Below, piece by piece: positions 1 through 11,692 of a stretch of 64,000 nt of DNA. The stretch's first letter is position 1, and the number at the start of each line of letters is the position of its first letter. The translations under genes were made by a program, and so were the position numbers. Origin of the DNA: Epiperipatus broadwayi (Eukaryota > Onychophora > Udeonychophora > Euonychophora > Peripatidae); the NCBI GenBank assembly GCA_028023455.1, contig JAQFVV010013070.1, positions 1 to 64,000 of the forward strand, in the 5' to 3' direction. Under the pieces are notes generated by a model, which saw nothing but the letters and a program-made list of their open reading frames with translations, had not been told where the DNA came from and did not search any database.

Positions 1-1394
1 TTTAAGATTATGAATATGCATCTTTTAAATATAATTTTAAGAAGTTAGTAAAACAAGCTTACAAAATCAGGTTAATTCTATTCGCCTTTTACCAATCATA
101 ATCTACAATTTCAATCTTAACAACTTACACTATATAAAGTCCAAAAAACTACAAACTTTGACACACACACACACGCTATAACTGAGACAATTGATTAATT
201 ACGAGAAAAAATAAACCTCAGTTAAATAAACGGTAAACATTGATTAAGCCTACTGGACTCTCATATCTAATATATGCTAAAATAAAAAAGAGCCATTGGG
301 TAAGAATAATAATGACCAAGCATTGTAATTATATCAATCAGCATTTATTAAATTTGAAGAGGAAAAATCTCAACTCATTCTGACAAAATATAAATACTCT
401 TAATATTGAAAGCACATATTTCAAAAGAGTAGTTAAGTTATAGCATATTCTTCCCTGTATTATAATTTTATATACCCCCTCCAATATAACAACACATATT
501 ACCACTCTATTAAAACAGGCAAAACTATAAGCATTGTCAGCTTTTGGTTATGTGATGCTTATTGATATTACCAGCCGTATTATTTACCAGTTCATTACAA
601 TAACCTATGATTCATAATTCAAAACTCTTGATAAAGGACAATAATGTTTTTTTAAGTTTTATTTGTGCCACTTTACTTTTCTAAAATAATTTACCTTTCA
701 CTAAAACAATTTTTTTTTGGTCATTAATGATAAGTAAGAAGATCCCAGGGCCTTCTTTATTAAATATTTCTAATATTAAAATTATTTTCTTTTATGAGTT
801 ATTAAACCATGAAATAGCATACTAGTGAAAATATGAAAACACATGCTCTTATCCCTAAGATAATGTCTACCTAATTTACAATAATAATAATAAATTTTAA
901 AAGAAAATATTTTAGTTAAAATAAAATACATAGAAACTCTTAATTTAGAATAAAATAATAATCTTTCAGGATAGCATTTAAATACTAAGAGTGTATAAGG
1001 AATCCTTTATGGCCACTTCAGATTTTATGATAAATATTTGTATAAGTAAGAGTGTAAATATTTACAAGTTTAATAACTTATTTGATTTAAAATAAATGAC
1101 TATATTATTATTATTCCCAATGTATTATTATGATTAGATTAATTGTGAAGTGTTAATTTAGTTTATGTTTGTTACTGTAATGATTCAACCCCTCTTGTTA
1201 TTCAGTTATCTAACTACCAATAATACCTGTTATAAATGTTAATTATTTCAAATAATTTAATGTGTTTTAATAATATTGTTTTTTATAGTTTCTTAAATTA
1301 TAAAAGAGTAGGTGAATAATTATTTCAAAGTGTAATATTATGTGAGTCATTGTTTGTTATGGGGATTTTTCTACTGATTATAGTCGGGTAATAG
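1..1394. other. AT-rich DNA, no gene seen
   Basis: Strongly AT-rich with a short (AC)7 run near 161-174. No open frame resembling a known protein, no splice-supported exon and no repeat end that I can recognise. Confidence 0.6.
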
Positions 1395-2579
1395 GTGGAG
1401 AGATTCCTCATAATGTCATTGTGGAATATATTTTATTCCCTTTTTCTAAATCATAAAATGTTGTGGTAAAATTTAAAAATGGTTATTTCGGGGTTTTTTA
1501 TATTTATTTTCTCCATCAATCACATATTTTAATGGTTGAGAGTTTAAAAAATATTTTATCCTCCAACAGCATTTTCCAAATGTTGTTAATTTTATATAAT
1601 TCACACTTTTCACTTATGCTTTTAAACCTTTTAAAAATCTTTATAGCTTCCCTTAGCACTCTCTGAACATATTGTTTATTTTTTTCCAGAATAAGTGTTT
1701 TATTAAAATTGATGTCATGATTAGTTAATTTAATGTGAGAAAATGGCTGATAAATTGATTTTTTCTCTAACTGCCAAAATGCGTTCTTCCTTTCTTATGT
1801 TTATTCTATGATTGGTCTGTCCAATATATGAATGTAAACAAACTCTACATGAAATTTGATATACATCATGACACTCCAAAGTAATATTTATAATTAGAGC
1901 ATGAAAATACTTTAGTAATTTTGTTAAATGTAATAAAACTGTATAGATATTATTTTTCTTTAAAGCATTATCAATTTTATCAGTTATCCATTTTATATAT
2001 AGCAGAACAATCTTAATTTTTGAAGTATCAAAATCTTTTTCTTGATATATAAAATTGTTTTAATAATAATCCTGTGATCAAAACCATTATGAAGAAGCAT
2101 TGTTAATAGTAAAAATTACCATCAGAAAGTCTGTTAGTTCTATCTAACAATTTCTTTGTCACTGAAATTAATTATGCTGGATGATTATGAAAAAAAAAAT
2201 ATCTCTCTGTTTCTGTTTGCTTTCTATATATATACCATGGGATAAATAATCATCCTGCTTTATTTCAATTAAAATACTTAAGAATGGAAGTTGGTTATTA
2301 TTTTCTACTTTCATATTAAATTTGGTACTGTTGTGAAAAGAAATAAAGAAACGTAAAAAATAATCAAGAGCATGCTTACCACGAGGCCAAATAACAAAGA
2401 TATCATCAACATATCTTAGCTATACAGATAGTTTTTTAGCTGCTGATCTCAAAATATTTTTTTCCATGTTATCCATAAAAATGGAAGCTAATGCTGGAGA
2501 AATTGGTAAACCCATAGCTAAACCTGATACTTGTTTATACATCTGCCCCTTTTTGGTTTTGTTGATCAAATGTATAAGT
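1395..2579 (-). pseudogene. Penelope-like element fragment: RT palm plus GIY-YIG endonuclease (minus strand)
   Basis: Reading the minus strand from 2579 downward gives the central reverse transcriptase of a Penelope-like element: GLAMGLPISPALASIFM (motif B region), then LRYVDDIFVIW with the catalytic YVDD near 2420-2400, then NNQLPFL. Further on (about 1900-1740) comes a GIY-YIG-type endonuclease segment: VYQISCRVC, then YIGQTNHRINIRKEER, with the Cys pair typical of PLE endonucleases. PLE proteins have RT followed by a C-terminal GIY-YIG nuclease, so order and spacing fit. The frame is broken by stops and indels, for example a stop just before LRYVDD, and the N-terminal RT half is absent. 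The 5' end abuts a related fragment on the other strand at 2580. The 3' boundary near 1395 comes only from loss of similarity to that neighbour. Confidence 0.85.
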
Positions 2580-3560
2580 AAACATCAGGTTTAGCTATGG
2601 ATTCACCAATTTCTCCAACATTGGCTTACATTTTTATGAAGAACTTGTAAAAAAAATGTTGATATCTGCAGTTAAAAACCCATCTGCATGGCTAAGATAT
2701 GTTGATGATAGCCTTATTATTTTGTCTCATGATAAGCAAGATCTTTATGGATTTTTAATGTTCTTAAACTCTTTTCACATCAATGTCAAATTTACTATGG
2801 AAGTAGAATATAATAATAAACTTCTATTCTTAGACGTTTTAATTGAAGAAAAAAGGATAGTTCTTTATCCTTTGGTATATATAAAAAGTGCACACACACT
2901 GAGAGATGTCTACATTTTTCTTTACCATCCAGCACAATTATGTTCAGTGGCAAAGACATTGCTAAATAGAACTAAGAAACTTTGTATGGCCATCATTTTC
3001 ACCAAGATATCTATGCTACCAAAAAATGCTTTTTTATAATGGTTTTGATCACATGATTAAGATTTTGATAACTTCAAAAATTAAAACTTCTGCCATATAG
3101 AAAATTGTTAATGTTTTAAAGAATAATAATATCCACATAGTTTTTACTACATTAAAAAATACTGAAGTATTACCATGACTTAAAGATAACATTTCTTTGG
3201 AATGTCATGATGTATATGAAATTCCATGTAGGGTTACTTTATATGTGTACATTGAACAGAAAAATCATAGAATAAACATGAGATACAAAGACCACATATG
3301 ATCTGAGATTGCTAAGAGAATAGAGATTTAAAAAAAAACCTAAGGTCATAAATGAAAAGTGTAAATTGCAAAAAATAGCAATATTTGGAAAAAAGCTATT
3401 GAAGGATGAAATATTTTTTAACACTTCTCAAACAATAAAATTTGTGAATGAGGAGAAAATAACAAAATAAAAAAATAACGATTTTAAATCTCCCTACACA
3501 CATTCTTATGATTTGAGAAAAAGGAATCTTTGAAAAAACTACTTGTTATTGTATTAATAA
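2580..3560 (+). pseudogene. Penelope-like element fragment: RT palm plus GIY-YIG remnant (plus strand)
   Basis: The plus strand encodes SGLAMDSPISPTLAYIFM (2586 onward), then, in the open stretch 2656-3039, WLRYVDDSLIIL (catalytic YVDD) and NNKLLFLDVLIEEK, the PLE-type continuation of the RT palm. A decayed GIY-YIG segment follows at about 3187-3300: ISLECHDVYEIPCR, then RINMRYKDH. The glycine of YIG is lost (YIE), and the second Cys is gone, so the nuclease is unlikely to work. It starts at the same RT position as the minus-strand fragment ending at 2579, so the two are head-to-head with no spacer. The two proteins differ at many positions, so this is not a recent palindromic duplication. 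Confidence 0.83.
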
Positions 3561-3671
3561 TAAAGTTATACTAACACACATTGAAACATCAGCCTTTTAC
3601 TTATTATATATTTACAACACAGAAGCTCTCAGAAATAATAATATGACATCATTATTTATCCAAGAGAATAC

Positions 3672-3673
<2 letters not shown>

Positions 3674-3734
<61 letters not shown>
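3674..3734. repeat. (TA)n microsatellite
   Basis: About 30 uninterrupted TA units just downstream of the plus-strand PLE fragment. Confidence 0.97.
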
Positions 3735-3737
<3 letters not shown>

Positions 3738-5801
3738 ACAGAAAAAAAGTAAAGACCTTAAAAACTAAAATCGCAAAAGCTTTATAGTCAACTTAAACCT
3801 CCTCATAAAGATGACATAGATGAAACAGCATGGAAATGTAAAGAAGATTATATATATATAATTTTTCCAGTATTTAATATATCAAGAGTTTAATCCTGCA
3901 ACACTGATCTATAAAATAAATAAAATACTCTCAATCCAAAGATAAAACTTTTTAAAGAGAAGATCAGTATAACTTTTTTCTTTACTCTCAAAGTATTATA
4001 TAATATTAACTGCTGGAAAGTTCATATTTACATATTTCATTATTTGATTTGGTATTGACAAGCTGTAAATTAAAACTTTACATGATTGTCAATTAAAATA
4101 ATATAAAGCAATTTAAACAATCGCTTTTATAAAGTAATATGATTAATTTAAAATCTTCAAACTTTCTCTCCAAAGTGTTTAAGATTAGCCTTTGTATTTA
4201 TATTGAGGTAAAGAAAAACACATCGATTTTTCTCTAGAAACATATTATTTTGTGCTTTAGATTAAGAGTATTTTATTTACTTAATAATTCAATATTGAAT
4301 TATTAGTCTTTGTGTATTATATGTACGTGTGTGATGATTAGAGTACATAATCATATAATTAAATCTATAGTTTATTTATGATTTTTATTGTGTTCATGTT
4401 TATATATATATATATATATAGTGAAATTCACTCATGCGTGTGTAAGTATATCAAATAAAGACATAATCAAAAAAAAAAATCATTAAATAAAATTTCATTA
4501 GCTAATTTTTTTTTTTTTTTGAATAATGTACATAAATAATTTTAATAAGATAAAAAGAAAAGCAAATTGTTTTAAAATATTTTCTTTAATGTAGTTTTTG
4601 GCAAACCTATATTACATTAATTAAAATGAAAAATGTGTAAACAGTTTAGTATTAATCAATTATAAAAGGTAGATTATCAAATAATTTCCATAAAAAGTTT
4701 TTAAACAAAAATATTTATAAAAAAAATACATATAATAAAAAAACCTTTGTGTTGTAGAATTAAATGTTTATCACAAATATATATATATAAACAAGAAAAT
4801 ATTTCAATGTCTTATATAATCTCCCATTTCAGCCAATCAGTTGGCAAAGTTACAATTAAATTATTATCCAATTAGAGAATAGATAGGCTACGCTGTTCTA
4901 CCATACAAATGGGTTAGTAATCTAAACCACACAGTTTTTGAGCGACCTATATTTCTGAACAGATAGCTATCATAATCATTATCATCATTGTTCCAAGAAT
5001 CAACCTGCCTCTATCAGACAATGATCCATGACATTTTATTACACACAATTATGAATGATGATTTCTTTCTTTCTAAAATTAATAAGTTTACATGGACACA
5101 TAACTAATGAAAAAAAAAGAAATTGAATGTTAAGAAAATGTACAATGTTCAATACAAGTATATCCTTTTAAATCTTATAACAAGGATATTTTAAGTTACT
5201 CAGAAATGTGTTTTAAAAATATTTATAGCTAAATAGAATTTAAATCCGTCAATTTAATATTGAAAATGAAGAATATTTAAATTACAGTAACCATCTTAAA
5301 CATGTTCATATTTCTTTTGTTATTTATCTTTGTATATAGGTGTATTTATTCATTCACATATAACATAAGCAGATGACTTTGGTAATTTGTTTATAAAAAG
5401 TTTATTAATTGTTATTTTAAACATCATTTTATTTTATTCTAGTATAAATTTAAATAAAAGTATTTTATGAATGCATTGTATTCAAAAATAATTATTTAGA
5501 AAAAAAAAAACATTTGATTATTAAAAATGTCAGAATAACATATTACACAATTCATTAAATAAGACAGTATATACTCTAGAAATACAATATATCATAAGTA
5601 ATAATAAAATAAATAAATATAAATTGTTACATATTTTCATTTGCAAGTGTAAAATATACTCTGGCCACAACTTTGACACAATCCACTCTAGATAAATACA
5701 GTAATGGTAATAATTTATTAAACTAAAAATTAACTTTAGCCCAAATATAAATATTTTCAATTAAAAATTAATATAAACATCACATGACCACCACTTTTTA
5801 T
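3735..5801. other. AT-rich DNA without gene; one perfect palindrome
   Basis: No coding or RNA gene recognised. It holds short TA runs (about 4400-4421) and A/T homopolymers. A perfect 24 bp palindrome lies at 4282-4305, half-site TAATAATTCAAT followed by its reverse complement. A 76-codon minus-strand frame (5530-5760) has no recognisable domain and AT-driven composition. Confidence 0.55.
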
Positions 5802-5891
5802 GCTTGTGTATAACTGATGAAGGCCACATGCCAGAAACTAGTCTGGGGATATTGGATCAGTAGGCACTAAATGGGAATTTTATGCACAAGC
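5802..5891 (+). ncRNA. Hammerhead-ribozyme-like motif (candidate)
   Basis: The sequence has CTGATGA (5814-5820), a 3 bp stem GGC/GCC with a five-base loop, then GAAA (5834-5837): the order of conserved core boxes in hammerhead ribozymes. A 12 bp helix closes the motif, GCTTGTGTATAA (5802-5813) pairing with TTATGCACAAGC (5880-5891) with one G-U pair, and it abuts CTGATGA as helix I should. Weak points: an A-A mismatch at the base of stem II and no convincing helix III. Hammerheads are known in the terminal repeats of Penelope-like elements, and PLE fragments are nearby, but none is adjacent. A related core occurs at 38345. It could instead be a conserved hairpin of an unidentified SINE. Confidence 0.3.
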
Positions 5892-7818
5892 CGTCTGGCA
5901 TCCATTGATTACCCTAGCCTGTTGTGTGTAGCAATATGTATAGTGAGTTTTGCCTGTTTTAACTAAAATTAATATAACTGACTTTTTTAGTCACACACAA
6001 AAATGGAGTTATTCAATTTTTTTTTATAAATGTATTAAATAACATCATACTACATACATTCTTTTGAAAACATATGAATACAAACATAACTTTAAAATGC
6101 AAATGACCCTCAAGATGCATTTTTGCTAAACTAGCACTTATTTATTGGACCAGGTCATCATCTGTTAAACATAACTTTATCATTTGTGAATTGCTACATT
6201 TTCATGTACAACTGCGAAACTTACCACACATACAATCCATTTTGAATAAATGAAGTAATAACAATCACTAATCACTTATTAAACTAGAGATTAGCTCTAA
6301 TCCAGATATAAACTTTGAACACAGTTAAAGAATTAAATATCTGATTTTTTTTAATAATTAAACACACATAATTTTTGTATTTTCATTTTTTTTTCTTTTT
6401 TCATTAAATAACCTTCACAATATTACACATTATTTTAAAAACATATGATTTAAAATAATAATGTTATGAATTAAATAAAAAAATAAGAATGAAAATAATT
6501 TTAAAAGTTATTAATTTGACTCTGCTACAACTAAATTGTTTATTATGGCATTTCTATTATTATTTGAATCTCATACTGTTCCAAGATATGTATTTTCCTA
6601 ATATAATTATCATTTCAAATTTTATTTTTTATAAGCATTATTTGCAATTGAGATAAAGGGTTGACATTTTTTTTTAAGAATATAGTCCAAAATTGAAATA
6701 AAATTATTTTTATTTAATTGGATTCAGTTGATTGCATTTTTATAATCCATAATTAAATAAGTTTGCTCTTTTTTATATTAACCATTAGTTAAAATAAGTT
6801 ATATAACATTTGTCTTAAAAAGTAGGAAATATATAATTTTTTTAAAAAAGTTAAAAAAAAAATTATAGCCATTTAGACTACAGAATATGAGTCACTGCTA
6901 AAACAAAATGATGGAAATATAAAATTAAAAGTACATGAACCAACTTGTCACAAATTCTATTTTTGCTAAATAGGAACAGGAAGATACTGAGATAAAGATA
7001 TTTGCAATTAAATAAAATAATCTGCAATTAGAGCAATTTGAAAGTGATAGTAGTAAAATATGATGCTTGTAGCCATTGTGGATTAAATTTATTTATGAAT
7101 TTCATGAGAGTATTTTTATAAATTTAAACTATTTTACATAGAATTTGATAAAAAAAATATTAATTTACTTACCAGTCATCAATTGTGCATAAAAATCAGA
7201 TTTGTATTTAACGGGATCGAAAATGTAAAGAGAATACAATCATTTAGGGGGTGGGAGTGTTTTATTTTTTAAAAAGTAAATACTGACTATTTAATCACAT
7301 GGTTTTAAATATTTATTTGATAATATTATTTATAAAGATGGAAAAGCAAAATTTAATATAAATTGAAATTAAACACTTAATACACATGTGCTCAGATGTC
7401 TGAAGTTGTTAAAAAACTAGTGACCCAATAGTTTATAAAAATTGAACAGGCTTCAGAGCTATATGACTATACACGCAAGTTGTATAAAATTGAAAACTTA
7501 CGTTCTTTTTATTTTGGCCTGATAGTTTGATAGTACACAGAGAGTTAAATAATGAATAATAAAAAAAAATAGATTCTAATTATCCATTTGCAGTGTTCCA
7601 AAATGAAAACTTTTCACTGATAAATGATGTATAATTACAACTAAACTAAGAATATTGGTTTAGGATTTTCATATCTAATACTTACTAAAACTTACAATAA
7701 GTGAGATAAAGGTGGTAAAATTAAACTATATGCTGGCAAAAAAGTAATAATTAAGTTACAGTCATGAGATAATTTGTTTACACACACACATATACACACA
7801 CATATATATATATATATT
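5892..7818. other. AT-rich DNA, no gene; ends in (CA)n/(TA)n
   Basis: No coding signal or recognised repeat. The last 50 bases pass through CA-rich sequence into a short (TA)n run (about 7803-7817) that abuts the end of the solo LTR. Confidence 0.55.
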
Positions 7819-9907
7819 ATTACGATCGAAATGAAAGTGAAGATCGAATCTAACCGCAAACTACGATATCTGCTCTACAAGGCACCATCTAGGCATTTAA
7901 ACCTAGAAAAATTTATAGAGTAGGCAGATACGCGCTGTTAAGATTCCACTTTATTTAAATATTCAGATCGTTAGCCCATTGTCACTAGCTCAGGGAATAA
8001 CAGAGATCAGATATAACTTTAATTTATATCTTTGATGTATAAAAAAAAATATAAAATACCACTGCCAGAAATTAACACATAAAAATATTTATTTACGCAC
8101 ATATAAAATAACCCCGAGGAATACATTTAACGTTTATATTTTTATATTAATCTTTAATTCTAAATTTAAGTAGATTGCAAATAATGAGTTTACTATTTAT
8201 TTAGAGGGTGGAGTATGAATAGACCACATAGATTTGCATTTGAAAATAAACATTCTATCCCTATTTAACCTTAGGCTAAAAGTTGCAGCCAAACTGGCGT
8301 CAATTCATCTGATATATCGATGCATTCAATGTAATACAAAATACGGCAGCACCAAAAAGTTAAGAGAAGAAATTGCCTCTCATCAGATAGCAATAAATAT
8401 TACATCTATCTGCAAAGAAGAGCAATAAAAAAAACTCCATAGAAAGGAACTGCATTCTTCGTCTTATAATTCCTTCCATAGGCAAAATGGGAGGGTGCGG
8501 CATATGAAGCGATTCTTCCCATAGCGAATCTGTACTACATCTACTAAATTACACCAATATATCCCATCCATTGACCCAATCTAACTACGAAACAAATAAC
8601 CTAAGATTTCCCTTTCCTAATATAGCTTTACAAATCTATATAAACCATTCATGCCCGACTTAAGTTTAACATTTAGATACATTTGCACAGATTTGTTTAC
8701 AAATGTTGGGTATAGATCGATTACATAGATTCCACAGTCAAAAACATTTCAAAATAAACATAAACGATCAAAATACAAAATTATTGATACCAACAATCAC
8801 AGAGGGAAATTTATAAGTAACCCAATAGTATTCACCATAAGATACTTGCGTTGTCACCAATAACTTAAAAGACATCAGAATAAATACATTTTAGATACTC
8901 ACCGTAAGGTATCATTATTTATCGAATGTCTATATATTTTGATCAAATATGAAAACCAAAATATAATTAACCACAAACGAATCCATGCAAGTGTCTATAA
9001 ACAACTTAAATTTCATGCATTTAAATAATCTTTACAATAAGAAAAAAAATAAATGGAAATGATGTTTATCAATCGGAAAACATATAAAATTAAACATTAT
9101 TAATTTGATTTAAAAACTTACAAAAGTCAGATAAGAGTCCGTTTTAACATTTAAGTTGGCTTGTTTCTCAATTTGTAAAACTTGATGAAAGTTCTTAATT
9201 GATTTTAATAATTGTTCATTTCATATAGCTTATGGTAGAAGAGTCCAGGTTCCTGTTTTTAATTCCCGCGACACCTCCATTGGAAGATAATGTTCTGGAG
9301 ATGGCAATAGCTGGTTCAAGGTATCACAGTCTTTTCCTTTTTTTTTAAATAGAGAGTGTGGTATGTGCGTCCTACCACAACTCTCAAACACACAACGCTG
9401 GAACTGTCAGAAAAAACTGTATTTCCCTTTTTATATTATCCACACGGATTCAATCAACAAAACGTCACTAATCCATCACTTTCGTTAGGGTCCGAGCCAA
9501 GGCTTAGTGCTTCCATTGTTCAAGCTAAAATCTCTTTATTCTCTTATCTAATTTACTCTCTGACTTTTTAATTAGACAGTTTTTGGATAATTAATAAACA
9601 ATCATTTCCATTTACAGATTACAGGAATTAATTAATACCTGTTTTTATTTTTACTTACGTTATTTCTTTTTTAAACTATTTTTATATTTAAATCTTTTTT
9701 TATAAAAAAAAATACATTCAAATACCTTTTTTTATTTATTAAAAAAAATATTTTTAAAGTTTAGCATCTGTGCGAATATATACGTTTAACAAACATTTTA
9801 ATTTTAGCGTTTAGTTTTTTTTTCTTTTCAATACACTTATTTTTATATGCATAACTTAAAAGTTTTTATTTCAATTTAATGTAACGACATATTTATATAT
9901 CATTACA
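7819..9907 (-). mobile_element. Solo LTR of a noncoding LTR family (copy A)
   Basis: On the minus strand this segment starts TGTAATG (9907 downward) and ends ATCGTAATAA (near 7819). It matches the terminal repeats of the array at 16169-28966 along its length: shared blocks include the segment around GATTCGCTATGGG, the block TTGATCAAAATATATAGACA, the AAATGCAAATCTATGT block near 8235, and the closing CTGCCTACTCTATAAATTTT / AGGTTTAAATGCCTAGATGG region. A TATAAAAAGGG promoter-like box lies near 9425-9435 on the minus strand, where the array copies have TATAAAAGG. No internal sequence follows, so I read it as a solo LTR. (TA)n runs flank both sides. It is the most diverged of the four copies. The 64- and 71-codon plus-strand frames inside it (8234, 9356) are not genes. 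Confidence 0.72.
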
Positions 9908-9948
9908 ATATATATATATATATAACGTCCCTTAATTAAAACAAAATT

Positions 9949-10157
9949 GTAATTATAATAAAAATAATTAACTTAATGGTAATAAAATATTAAAAACAGT
10001 CTTTAAATCTTCAGAAGTACTTTCAGTTAATTTAGTAAACGTGCCTCAACTTCCATTTGAGGCAGGTTTAAGAAATTAACTGAAAGTACTTATTCAGATT
10101 TAAAGACTATTTTTAATAGTTTATTGCAATTAAATTTATTATTTTTATTATAATTAC
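9949..10157. repeat. 209 bp fold-back hairpin
   Basis: Two imperfect inverted arms of about 100 bases. The outer pair is GTAATTATAATAAAAATAA against TTATTATAATTAC, the middle pair includes AGTACTTTCAGTTAATTT, and the stem ends in the perfect GCCTCAA/TTGAGGC around a 7-base loop at 10050-10056. It could be a fold-back MITE or a long hairpin RNA gene. It lies about 40 bp from the start of the solo LTR. Confidence 0.8.
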
Positions 10158-11296
10158 CATGTATACATTTATATACAAAGCACGAAAACAAACATAGATA
10201 TATATTTTACATATATTGTTCTTGTCTATATTATTTGGATATTTTTTCATGTAAATTGATATTAAAAATATAATTAACATCATATTGATAAATATAATTT
10301 TCTTTTTATAATTATCAGCAGTTTTTTCATTGAGATAATTGAGTTTAATATAATATAAATATGTAATATTTAAAATTGTATATATCTAAATCTTCTGTAA
10401 CTGTAATACATTTAGTTGTTCACTCTGGTGTTTTGAAAACTTTCAACATTTAATTTCAGTTTTATAATTATATTCACTATCAGAGTATAATAAATTGAGT
10501 TAATTTGTTAAAAATTTATATTTAAAAACAAAATAAATTCTAAAAAAAATTATTTGAACAATGCAAATCTTAATAAAAAACAAGATTGTAATAAAACAAA
10601 GAATGATTTCATCATTCAATGGTTGGAAGAAGAAAATTGATTTTATAAAATCAATAACTTTTTTATTGATAATTGTGGTTAGTATCTTATAAATCTATCA
10701 AATTTTGCTTTAAAATATCAAGGTTTTTAATATTTTTATAATATTGTAATATAAGTTATCAGATAGTAAGTGATGATACATTATCAATCAGTGTAAAATG
10801 TGTGTTTATCAGAACTTCATAATTTGCTTTGTTAATACTATTATAACATTTATTATCTTCTATTTTCAAAAATAAAGATACATAAATAATATAAATGTAT
10901 AATCAACACTTTTGATTTTTTATAATTATTACACAATTATTGTGCAAAAATAATGATGATTCTTAATAAACTTGATAAAAAAATCTCACAATTTTAGTCA
11001 CACAAAAATACATTTTTGAAGTAATTCTGCAAAGCACATGAAATACTTTGACAATTACCAAAGACATCAAGGCTTGTTGAAATTTATTTCAAATTACTGC
11101 ATTTTTAATTATCCTGTTATTTTTAGATATTTTTTGAAACTAAAATAACATAATAAAGTATATGTGATCTTTGCAAATTAAAAAAAAAGTTTGTGAAATA
11201 TTTCAATTGATGGTCATATAAGCATGTTGACTCCATCTCTAAGTTTCTCACTTTTATGAAATATCTGGTTAAACCACTCACCAATTTATTCTGCAA
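10158..11296. other. AT-rich DNA, no gene seen
   Basis: Only AT-rich sequence with scattered homopolymers; no repeat boundary or coding frame that I can support. Confidence 0.55.

Positions 11297-11692
<396 letters not shown>

Noticed and set aside
1463-1666. 67-codon plus-strand frame
   Set aside because: It lies antisense within the minus-strand PLE fragment; the same reasoning removes 3239-3424 and 15990-16238.
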